DNA of 5,083 nucleotides, taken from assembly GCA_016204125.1 (NCBI GenBank), contig JACQLI010000013.1, positions 1 to 5,083 on the forward strand, read 5' to 3'. Shown here piece by piece: positions 1-4,998 of this stretch. Source of the stretch: Candidatus Omnitrophota bacterium (GTDB taxonomy: Bacteria; Omnitrophota; Omnitrophia; Omnitrophales; JACQLI01). Numbering within the stretch: position 1 is the stretch's first letter; each line of letters opens with the position of its first letter. The notes under the pieces were generated by a model. That model searched no databases, was not told the origin of the DNA, and was given only the letters and a program-made list of their open reading frames with translations. The translations under genes were made by a program, and so were the position numbers.

Positions 1-350
1 AGTGTGCCCGTTACGTTGACATCGTGGGTTTCTTCAGGGTCATCAACCGAGCGGAGGACTGCGCGCAGAGCTGCAACTTGGAAGACGTAATCAATGCCTT
101 GGACGGCCAGGCGAACAGTCTTCTTGTCGCGAATGTCACCTTGGATAAATTCAATTTTACCTAGGTTCACCCCCTCACCTTTATCCTCTCCCCCTTTCAG
201 GGGGAGAGGGAAGGGTGAGGGGGAAAGATTTTCAAGCTTTCCCGTGGAAAGGTTATCGAAGACTCGGACACGGCCGCCTCTCTTCACCAAGGCATCGACG
301 ATGTGTGAACCGATAAAACCTGCCCCACCTGTGACTAGATAATTGGCCAT
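1..350 (-). CDS. NAD-dependent sugar-nucleotide epimerase/dehydratase, N-terminal part (runs off left edge)
   Basis: Partial gene: 116 complete codons from the ATG at 350-348, with no stop before the window edge. The translation opens MANYLVTGGAGFIGSH, the glycine-rich TGGxGFIG NAD(P)-binding loop of extended short-chain dehydrogenases (residues 7-14). It continues with VFDNLSTG (30-37, acidic D32 at the end of strand beta-2), GDIRD (71-75) and RSVDDP...VNVTGT (100-116), typical of UDP-glucose/UDP-glucuronate 4-epimerases and dTDP-glucose dehydratases. The family acts in the cytoplasm making sugar nucleotides, which fits the EPS operon. The catalytic S/T and YxxxK residues lie beyond the edge, so substrate cannot be assigned. 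Two oddities: residues 43-61 are encoded by a GC-rich palindrome absent from typical relatives, and the usual VFHxAA motif reads VFQVAA (Q91). The gene follows the kinase stop by 6 bases. A GGAAGG inside the last kinase codons, 11 bases from the ATG, is the likely ribosome site. The enzyme family is secure; activity is not, given the insertion. Confidence 0.9.
   Translation of the reverse strand, partial: MANYLVTGGAGFIGSHIVDALVKRGGRVRVFDNLSTGKLENLSPSPFPLPLKGGEDKGEGVNLGKIEFIQGDIRDKKTVRLAVQGIDYVFQVAALRAVLRSVDDPEETHDVNVTGT
170..223. repeat. GC-rich palindromic element inserted in frame in the epimerase gene
   Basis: A near-perfect inverted repeat. The left arm at 170-194 (25 bases, C-rich) pairs with the right arm at 200-223 (24 bases, G-rich) around the 5-base loop TTTCA. 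The arms differ only near their middle by a one-base indel and a few mismatches, and both ends are five G:C pairs. The element lies wholly inside the epimerase coding sequence and encodes residues 43-61, rich in P, G, S, K and E. The flanking protein reads smoothly across it: ...STGKLENL before and LGKIEFIQGDIRD after. It looks like a small dispersed palindromic repeat (REP/MITE-like), comparable in principle to the Rickettsia palindromic elements found inside reading frames. That it is mobile or repeated elsewhere in this genome is inference, as only one copy is in the window. Confidence 0.85.
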
Positions 351-356
351 GTGTCT

Positions 357-1331
357 TCATACCTTCCGTTTCTTCTTCTTTTCACTTTTTAGGCACTTCT
401 TCTCCCACCAAGTATTGAAGTCTTCTTCCTTCTTTTCCAGGTACATGCGAAACTTTTCAAGAAGAAAGCGGACCTGCTGCACCAGTTGTGTCTTGAAATC
501 AGTGGGAGGACTTTCCCCATCCTGAGTGTAGTAGTGGTAGTAGTAACGATACTCGCTCGATTGGTACTCCACATTCGTGAGGATATAGCCAAGCATTTTA
601 ACCCCAGCCTGTTTGAAAAGGAGATGGGCATGGGCAATGACTGTTTTGGGTGTCCTCCCGCTTTGAATCACCATGAGGACGCCATCTGCCTCGCGGCCAA
701 AGATGCTTGCATCAGCCACAGACATGATGGGCGGGGCGTCGATTAAGACGTAATCAAAGTGAACTCGAAGTTCACTGAGAAGCACCTTGAATTTCGAAGA
801 AGTGACAATCTCTGAAGGATTCTTCGGAACATCACCGCGCGGAATGATGTAAAGATTCTCGATGGAATTACGGACCATGATCTGTTTGGTTGTCAAACCA
901 TTCGTTAGGTAATTGGAAAGCCCTGGAAGGTTTTTATCAAGCCCAAGGTACTCCCCAATTTTTCCTCGCCTGAGGTCAGCATCGAGAAGGGCAACTTTAC
1001 AATCCCCCATTTCAGCAAGACAGAGAGCGAGATTGGTAACGCTGACCGTTTTTCCCTCGCCATGAATAGCGCTTGAAACAAGAATGACTTTCCCGCCCTC
1101 CTTACCAAGCTGTTCCTTCAAATTGGTTCTCAGGATGCGGTATTGCTCGGCAATCATAGAATTCGGGAAGTGATAAGCGACAATGCGCGTATCGGGTTTG
1201 GTGTTGGTAATTTTGGGGATACCGCGATCCCACCGAGCGGGTCCGCTCTCTTTCACTTCGGGAAATTGGGACTCGCGCTTCTCTTCCTTTTCGATCTGAA
1301 TCTTTTCAAGCGCTTTGGTAAACTTGCTCAT
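357..1331 (-). CDS. CpsD/CapB-type bacterial tyrosine kinase (EPS tyrosine autokinase)
   Basis: A 324-residue P-loop BY-kinase, cytoplasmic, that autophosphorylates a tyrosine cluster and partners with a Wzz-type membrane protein to control EPS polymerisation. Motifs in order: a charged N-terminal linker (1-50); ExxRxxR oligomerisation motif EQYRILR (62-68); Walker A SSAIHGEGKT (86-95, with H90 where proline is common); Walker A' VALLDADLRRG (113-123, D117); Walker B YVLIDAPP (194-201, D198); and a tyrosine cluster at 256-268 holding seven Tyr. In most relatives the cluster ends the protein. Here about 56 further residues follow, mostly a charged helix with WW (308-309), ending in a lysine/arginine-rich tail (317-323). 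The start is fixed by AGAGAGG nine bases before the ATG. The first 26 bases overlap the ATPase gene. It has no membrane segment, so the membrane half must be the separate chain-length protein upstream. The family is certain; the exact polymer regulated is unknown. Confidence 0.95.
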   Translation of the reverse strand: MSKFTKALEKIQIEKEEKRESQFPEVKESGPARWDRGIPKITNTKPDTRIVAYHFPNSMIAEQYRILRTNLKEQLGKEGGKVILVSSAIHGEGKTVSVTNLALCLAEMGDCKVALLDADLRRGKIGEYLGLDKNLPGLSNYLTNGLTTKQIMVRNSIENLYIIPRGDVPKNPSEIVTSSKFKVLLSELRVHFDYVLIDAPPIMSVADASIFGREADGVLMVIQSGRTPKTVIAHAHLLFKQAGVKMLGYILTNVEYQSSEYRYYYHYYTQDGESPPTDFKTQLVQQVRFLLEKFRMYLEKKEEDFNTWWEKKCLKSEKKKKRKV

Positions 1332-2163
1332 AGTTTTTTTCCTCTCTAAAACGTAGTTCGTGAATGGCTTCCTTTGTGATCTCTTGCGTGATCACTTTCG
1401 ACTCCGCAATAAAACCTGTGAGGAGTGCGTGATCACAAAGTTTATTGATCAGACGGGGAAGTCCTTGGGAATAACGATAGATCACTTCGATTGTATCCGT
1501 ATCAAATAAGGACGACAGGTCACGGCCATTATTCTTAGCCAAGTTCAAGCGATGCATGATGTACTGCTTCGCTTCCTTCTTATTCAAGGACTCCAGGTGG
1601 TAGTGGATGGTAACCCGCTGCCTGAGCTGTTCCAGGGCAGGCATTTCAAGTTTGCGCCGAAGCTCTGGCTGACCTATCAGGATGATTTGAATGAGTTTTT
1701 CCTTTTCTGTTTCAAGGTTCGAAAGCATTCGAATCTCTTCGAGGCACTGAGGGTTGAGATTCTGCGCCTCGTCAATAAGAAGAACGATGTCTTGGTCCAT
1801 GCGTGCCTGCGTAATCAGGTATTCATTCAATTGGAGGAGAAGTCTCTCCTTAGACCCTTGTTTGTAGGCAACTCCCAGATCTTCCAGAAGGAGGGTGATG
1901 ATTCCCTTGGGTGTCAAAAAGGTATTGGTGATGACGGCGGTCCTCGTGTTATCGCCAAGTTTCTTTAGAAGAGTCCTGGCAACCGTTGTCTTGCCAGAGC
2001 CGATTTCGCCTGTCACCACGACAAACCCCTTCCGCTCTCTTACCGCATAAAGAAGAGCATCAAGGGCTGACTTGTGCTTCTCGGAAGGAAAGAAGAAGCT
2101 CGAGTCGGGAGTTTGATTGAAAGGATTCTCACGGAATCCGTAGAATTGATTATAAACTGACAC
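1306..2163 (-). CDS. ExeA/GspA-like AAA+ ATPase of EPS (PEP-CTERM type) locus
   Basis: A 285-residue AAA+ ATPase of the ExeA/GspA-like group commonly found in EPS/PEP-CTERM loci. The N-terminus has the family signature YGFRENPFNQTPD (8-20) and FFFPSEKHKSALDAL (23-37). Then come Walker A GEIGSGKTT (52-60), Walker B VLLIDEAQNL (127-136, D131/E132), sensor 1 ILIGQPEL (161-168), arginine-finger region LRQR (180-183) and sensor 2 GLPRLINKL (234-242, R237). It has no transmembrane helix and no C-terminal peptidoglycan-binding domain, so it is much shorter than Aeromonas ExeA (over 500 residues) and matches the short EPS-locus subfamily. The start is GTG (2163-2161), supported by AAGGGGGG nine bases upstream. 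It overlaps the chain-length gene by 14 bases and the kinase gene by 26, so translation is probably coupled. Its role in EPS export is not established; a part in assembling or energising the trans-envelope machinery is inference. Confidence 0.93.
   Translation of the reverse strand: MSVYNQFYGFRENPFNQTPDSSFFFPSEKHKSALDALLYAVRERKGFVVVTGEIGSGKTTVARTLLKKLGDNTRTAVITNTFLTPKGIITLLLEDLGVAYKQGSKERLLLQLNEYLITQARMDQDIVLLIDEAQNLNPQCLEEIRMLSNLETEKEKLIQIILIGQPELRRKLEMPALEQLRQRVTIHYHLESLNKKEAKQYIMHRLNLAKNNGRDLSSLFDTDTIEVIYRYSQGLPRLINKLCDHALLTGFIAESKVITQEITKEAIHELRFREEKNYEQVYQSA
1341..1347 (-). promoter_or_regulatory. Ribosome binding site for the tyrosine kinase, inside the ATPase gene
   Basis: On the minus strand AGAGAGG is followed by the nine-base spacer AAAAAAACT and the kinase ATG. 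It lies within the last codons of the ATPase gene and decides the kinase start at 1331. The same AGAGAGG with a nine-base spacer precedes the exporter gene. Confidence 0.75.
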
Positions 2164-3373
2164 CGGCTGTTGCCCCCCTTAAGTTTTGTTCCACCAAGAG
2201 TTCATCGGGACGAATCGGAGGGATGGATCCAAAGATCGGAAGTTCCAGAAGAATCCTGGCCTCATCCAAATTGCGAATCGAGGTATCGCTGAGCTCCAAA
2301 AGATAGACGGCAAGACAACTCAGCGCAATCCCGATCAACAGTCCCGCAAGGACAATCAAGATCTTCTTTGGCTTCACAGGTTCAAGCGGAAGACGCGCAG
2401 GTTCAAGAATGCGAAACTTCAAGCCCTTGTCGGACTGTTCAAGGTTCTCGGAAATTTTAGCTGTCTCAAGGCGCTGGAGGAGCGACTCATAGATATTCGC
2501 ATTCACCATATAGTCGCGGGTAAGCTTTGCAAGATGCTGTTCCTGCCTTGGAACGCTTGTTACAAGCTTCGCGTACTCAGCAGGATCGATTTCCACGCCC
2601 TCAAGCTTTGCCTGTTGCATTTGTTCATCACGCTGTTGCTCAAGCCGCTGGACAAGTTTCTTTGTTTGAATCACCCGTGGGTGTTCTTCTGTGTTCTCCA
2701 CAAGGAGGTTATTGAGTTCGATCTTAAGTGCAATCAGCTGTTCATTGAGTCGCGTAGCCACAGGAAGGCTTTTGCTATATATCTCCCTGAATTTCCTGAG
2801 CTGTTCCTCTGACTGCTCAAGACTTACCCGATATTTATCAAGCTGTTCCTGGAGGAAGCGGATGGCACTTGAGGCTTCAACCTTCGTTGAGGTGAGATTA
2901 CCTTCGATGATGATGTCTGAAAGAGTTTGTACGATTTCCTGAGCCTTTTTGGGTTTGGGCCCCTCGAATCCGATGACGACAATGTCAGATTCCCTCATCC
3001 TGATGAAGAGTTTGTCGCGGATACTTTTCATCATTCGCTCATACTCGAGAGGCGTGTTGATTTTTTTAGCAAGCCCCAATTTTTCCACAAGAAGGGTTAG
3101 TCTGTGCCAAGAAAGAAGTTCTTCTCTAACCGTCCGCATCCGTGAACCCACTGAGGGGTTAATGGCAAGTCCCGATATCAAGGGATTCAGAACCCTTTCG
3201 TCTTGAACCGCAAGGATAGTCTCCGCGCGGTAAATCTTCGGGAGCGAGAAGGCGATAGCAACCGAACTAAGCAAACAAATTACTGTTAAAACAAGGAAAA
3301 CTACCTTGTGGCGTAGAGCCATGTAGTAATATTCGCGGAGTCTCAAAGTCGTTGTTACGTTGTTGATGTTCAT
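2150..3373 (-). CDS. Wzz/GNVR-type polysaccharide chain-length determinant (co-polymerase)
   Basis: A 407-residue inner-membrane polysaccharide co-polymerase. An N-terminal cytoplasmic segment (1-22) leads into TM1 (about 24-43). Next come the Wzz-type beta-rich region (about 48-160), a long helical/coiled-coil periplasmic part (about 165-310) and the GNVR-like segment YMVNANIYESLLQRLETAKI (288-307). A proline-rich stretch EPARLPLEPVKP (324-335) precedes TM2 (about 337-359). The cytoplasmic C-terminus keeps the joint typical of kinase fusions (DTSIRNLDEA, LPIFGSIP at 378-385) but stops at 407 without a P-loop domain. The kinase domain is instead the separate gene two places downstream. In this family the protein sets polymer length and activates the tyrosine kinase. 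It is shorter than many PEP-CTERM-locus relatives. ATG start at 3373; AAGGG only three bases away and GAGGAG twelve bases away are both imperfect ribosome sites. It lies 144 bases after the exporter stop. Confidence 0.93.
   Translation of the reverse strand: MNINNVTTTLRLREYYYMALRHKVVFLVLTVICLLSSVAIAFSLPKIYRAETILAVQDERVLNPLISGLAINPSVGSRMRTVREELLSWHRLTLLVEKLGLAKKINTPLEYERMMKSIRDKLFIRMRESDIVVIGFEGPKPKKAQEIVQTLSDIIIEGNLTSTKVEASSAIRFLQEQLDKYRVSLEQSEEQLRKFREIYSKSLPVATRLNEQLIALKIELNNLLVENTEEHPRVIQTKKLVQRLEQQRDEQMQQAKLEGVEIDPAEYAKLVTSVPRQEQHLAKLTRDYMVNANIYESLLQRLETAKISENLEQSDKGLKFRILEPARLPLEPVKPKKILIVLAGLLIGIALSCLAVYLLELSDTSIRNLDEARILLELPIFGSIPPIRPDELLVEQNLRGATAGVSL
2173..2180 (-). promoter_or_regulatory. 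Ribosome binding site for the AAA+ ATPase (GTG start)
   Basis: Minus-strand AAGGGGGG followed by the nine-base spacer CAACAGCCG and GTG at 2163. It lies inside the 3' end of the chain-length gene. No ATG occurs nearby in this frame, and the protein from the GTG begins with the family's normal N-terminus, so the GTG start is well supported. Confidence 0.7.
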
Positions 3374-3439
3374 ATTCCCTTCAATCTCCTCAATCTTCCA
3401 CTATGTTCCATAAGTTCAGTACGACTCGTGTCACTAGCC

Positions 3440-3489
3440 TTGCACCTGCAACAATCAGTGGCCAAAAGAGCAGGCAGTGACTCGTGCAA
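3440..3489. repeat. Inverted repeat in the exporter/chain-length intergenic gap
   Basis: TTGCAC (3440-3445) and GTGCAA (3484-3489) are perfect complements 38 bases apart. Inside them CTGC (3446-3449) can pair with GCAG (3470-3473 or 3474-3477). The enclosing 144-base gap (3374-3517) is the largest inside the operon. No T-run follows on the minus strand, so it is not a classical terminator. It could be an mRNA processing or stability hairpin, or chance. Confidence 0.35.
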
Positions 3490-3517
3490 ATTTGTAAGAA
3501 GGGACTTTTCTGCTTCC

Positions 3518-4540
3518 TCAATTGGAATCCTTTCGAAGATAACCGTTAGAGTCACCACCAAAGCCGAGCTCGTAAACAGAAGCGGCCTGAAAGAGCGGCC
3601 CTATAAGCCGCGAGAAATTGTTGACAAACTTATCATAGTAGCGCTGATGCACGATGATTGTGTCGCCAGGTTCAAGTAGAAAGTCCTCGGCCGTCTTGCC
3701 CTTTTCAAGAAGGTCCTTAAGGTTAACCTTCTTCTTTTCAGGCTCGCCCGACTTCGTGTTCTTGTCTGGACGAATCACGTAAACTCGTTTGAGTGCCCCA
3801 TCCGACCTTGGGAGTCCTGCTGCTATGACAGCTTCTTTGACGGTGATCTTATCGCCCTTCATCGCATACTTACCCGGAGAGTTAATGTAGCCCAACACAT
3901 AGACCGCTTTGCTTCGATACTCAGAGATCATCACAGCCACTTCAGGGTACCGAACAAAGCGCTGCAACCTATTGATGATTTCCTGTTTCAATTCCTCTTT
4001 TGTCAATCCGACGGCTGGGATGTCGCCCACAAAGTTGTACTGGATATCTCCCTCGGGATCGACGATAAATCGCCCTGAAAAATCAGGCTGGTTTCTGACG
4101 ATGATGGTTACCACATCGTCGATGCCGAGCGTGTAGTTAGATCCTTCGCCGATGACTTCCATGTAGGGCGAATAACGTGAGTAGGGAGACACCTCCGATG
4201 CACCTAAAGGATCCATCTGACCCGCCGTGGCAGGATTGACTCCTGAAGGGGGCATCGCAGCCTGGTTGTAAGGCCCGACGTAAGGGTTCTGGTATTGCTG
4301 CTGAAGGGGGCCGTGGCTTTGAACGGGAGGCTGCATGAAACTTGAATAAGGTGCGAACTGCGTACCGTAATCTGTTCCATAGATGACCGGAACAGCTGCT
4401 ATTCCTGCAGGATCAACATTGGCAGGATCCATGTTTTCCTGCTGTTGCCTTCCTGAATAAACAAGGGGTTCTGAAAAAGCCTCCCCTCCTGTTAGAACGA
4501 CAATCAATAAAACGGTGATGCCTGTTTGAAGCGGTTTCAT
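3518..4540 (-). CDS. Wza-type polysaccharide biosynthesis/export protein (Poly_export + SLBB)
   Basis: A 340-residue exported protein. The N-terminal signal peptide (K2, hydrophobic ITVLLIVVLTG at 8-18) has probable cleavage after AFS (21-23). Residues about 30-130 form an unusual Q/P/Y/N-rich low-complexity stretch (for example QQQYQNPYVGPYNQ at 80-93). The Poly_export domain follows (about 134-208: NYTLGIDDVVTIIV at 135-148, then DPEGDIQYNFVGDI and LTKEELKQEI). An SLBB domain comes next (about 212-297: VYVLGYINSPGKYAM, ending LLEPGDTIIVHQR) and a C-terminal helix region (301-325). Wza-family proteins form the outer-membrane export channel for EPS. There is no lipobox cysteine, so unlike E. 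coli Wza it is probably not a lipoprotein. ATG start 18 bases after the HTH gene stop, with AGAGAGG nine bases upstream. The spacing makes it co-transcribed with both neighbours. The family call is strong; the role of the low-complexity region is unknown. Confidence 0.95.
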   Translation of the reverse strand: MKPLQTGITVLLIVVLTGGEAFSEPLVYSGRQQQENMDPANVDPAGIAAVPVIYGTDYGTQFAPYSSFMQPPVQSHGPLQQQYQNPYVGPYNQAAMPPSGVNPATAGQMDPLGASEVSPYSRYSPYMEVIGEGSNYTLGIDDVVTIIVRNQPDFSGRFIVDPEGDIQYNFVGDIPAVGLTKEELKQEIINRLQRFVRYPEVAVMISEYRSKAVYVLGYINSPGKYAMKGDKITVKEAVIAAGLPRSDGALKRVYVIRPDKNTKSGEPEKKKVNLKDLLEKGKTAEDFLLEPGDTIIVHQRYYDKFVNNFSRLIGPLFQAASVYELGFGGDSNGYLRKDSN

Positions 4541-4549
4541 TAGGTTCGT

Positions 4550-4556
4550 CCTCTCT
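4550..4556 (-). promoter_or_regulatory. Ribosome binding site for the export protein
   Basis: Minus-strand AGAGAGG with the nine-base spacer ACGAACCTA before the ATG at 4540. It lies in the 18-base gap after the HTH gene and supports the start that gives an intact signal peptide. Confidence 0.7.
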
Positions 4557-4558
4557 TT

Positions 4559-4756
4559 TTAGGCGATCTCCTCTGGGTCGTAAACCGAGGTTACAAAGTT
4601 TTGGATCCTCGCAAGATCATCCTCCAGGTAAACTCGCCAACCCTTCCAATCTCTCTTCGCCTTCTGAATCTTTCCAGATTTTTCCCAGCGGATAAGAGTT
4701 TTGGCACTCACACCTACTTTTTCTGCTACATCAGAGATAGTCAAACGACCATTCAC
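4559..4756 (-). CDS. Small MerR/BldC-like helix-turn-helix DNA-binding protein
   Basis: A 65-residue protein that is almost entirely one MerR-type winged HTH. The helix-turn-helix is LTISDVAEKVGVSAKTLIRWEKSG (5-28), followed by the wing and second helix GWRVYLEDDLARIQNFV (39-55). It lacks the long dimerisation coil and effector domain of full MerR regulators. Its size and layout resemble BldC of actinomycetes (about 68 residues) and excisionase-like HTH_17 proteins. As first gene of the EPS operon, 18 bases before the exporter and with the long leader upstream, it is likely an autoregulator or operon regulator; that is inference from position. The start is GTG (4756-4754), supported by AGAGGAG seven bases upstream; the nearby ATG at 4752 is out of frame. 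With no phage integrase or recombinase in view, an excisionase role is unlikely. Confidence 0.85.
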   Translation of the reverse strand: MNGRLTISDVAEKVGVSAKTLIRWEKSGKIQKAKRDWKGWRVYLEDDLARIQNFVTSVYDPEEIA

Positions 4757-4763
4757 TGTTCGG

Positions 4764-4770
4764 CTCCTCT
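4764..4770 (-). promoter_or_regulatory. Ribosome binding site for the HTH regulator (GTG start)
   Basis: Minus-strand AGAGGAG with the seven-base spacer CCGAACA before GTG at 4756. It is a strong site and chooses the GTG over other candidates. Confidence 0.75.
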
Positions 4771-4812
4771 TCTTTGGTTATTCATCTTTATTGATAAACG
4801 GTTGAGTTGGAT

Positions 4813-4828
4813 AAGCTAAGGATAGCTT
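4813..4828. other. Short AT-rich hairpin in the leader
   Basis: AAGCTA (4813-4818), loop AGGA, TAGCTT (4823-4828): a perfect 6-bp stem. On the plus strand it is followed by TTCTTCTTC, which is too weak and interrupted for a confident terminator. On the minus strand it lies in the leader about 57 bases before the GTG. Confidence 0.3.
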
Positions 4829-4836
4829 TTCTTCTT

Positions 4837-4859
4837 CAGTCCAGGCTTGTCATGGACTG
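4837..4859 (-). other. Leader hairpin at the predicted transcript 5' end
   Basis: CAGTCCA (4837-4843) and TGGACTG (4853-4859) form a perfect 7-bp stem with a nine-base loop. If the sigma-54-like promoter is real, the transcript would begin almost exactly at this stem, where it could protect the 5' end. No T-run follows on the minus strand, so it is not a terminator for this operon. Confidence 0.4.
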
Positions 4860-4868
4860 TCTGTATTA

Positions 4869-4885
4869 GACATGATTCATGCCAA
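4869..4885 (-). promoter_or_regulatory. Candidate sigma-54 (RpoN) promoter of the EPS operon
   Basis: Minus strand TTGGCATGAATCATGTC against the consensus TTGGCACG-N4-TTGC. The -24 half matches except for one base, with correct spacing to the TG of the -12 half, but the conserved C of the -12 GC is T. Predicted transcription start is near 4859, giving a leader of about 100 bases. Known biology: PEP-CTERM/EPS genes in several Gram-negatives depend on RpoN and PrsK/PrsR. The imperfect -12 element keeps this tentative. Confidence 0.4.
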
Positions 4886-4919
4886 CACGTCGGTGACACT
4901 GGAAATTTCTAAAACTTTT

Positions 4920-4965
4920 TCCTTCTCCTGCTCGACAGACAAGAGTTACAGAACGTGGAGAAGGA
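4920..4965. repeat. 9-bp perfect inverted repeat upstream of the promoter candidate
   Basis: TCCTTCTCC (4920-4928) and GGAGAAGGA (4957-4965) are perfect complements 28 bases apart. The stem can grow outward by four more pairs, mostly G:T. It lies 35-80 bases upstream of the sigma-54-like -24 element. It could be a protein-binding site or part of a transcribed structure; function unknown. Confidence 0.45.
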
Positions 4966-4998
4966 GAGGTTCGAAGGTGTGTGCGGACAGAAAGTGAA

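Noticed and set aside
170..223. The palindrome as a rho-independent terminator
   Set aside because: It lies within an open coding frame and no T-run follows on either strand.
357..380. Kinase C-terminal KKKKRKV resembling the SV40 nuclear localisation signal
   Set aside because: The protein is bacterial, so the resemblance is a coincidence of a lysine-rich tail.
94..525. Plus-strand ORFs of 82 and 60 codons at the left end
   Set aside because: They are antisense to the clear epimerase and kinase coding sequences; their translations are P-, F- or S-rich and match nothing recognisable.
1329..1341. Programmed -1 frameshift producing an ATPase-kinase fusion
   Set aside because: The -1 frame meets TGA one codon after the slip site; the kinase is in the +1 frame and has its own good ribosome site and ATG.
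1552..2812. Long plus-strand ORFs (138 and 208 codons)
   Set aside because: They are antisense to the ATPase and chain-length genes, whose minus-strand frames show full family motifs. No coding-like features on the plus strand.
3370..3561. 63-codon minus-strand ORF between exporter and chain-length genes
   Set aside because: It has a TTG start inside the exporter gene, no good ribosome site, no recognisable domain and low-complexity composition. Not annotated as a gene, only noted for its ATGA overlap.
4753..4785. Ten-codon leader ORF (ATG at 4785) ending in a GTGA overlap with the HTH start
   Set aside because: No ribosome site precedes it, and the strong AGAGGAG directly serves the HTH gene. 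So short a frame is expected by chance.
4813..4836. Hairpin AAGCTA/TAGCTT followed by TTCTTCTTC as a plus-strand terminator
   Set aside because: The stem is short and AT-rich, the T-tract is interrupted by C, and no plus-strand gene ends before it.
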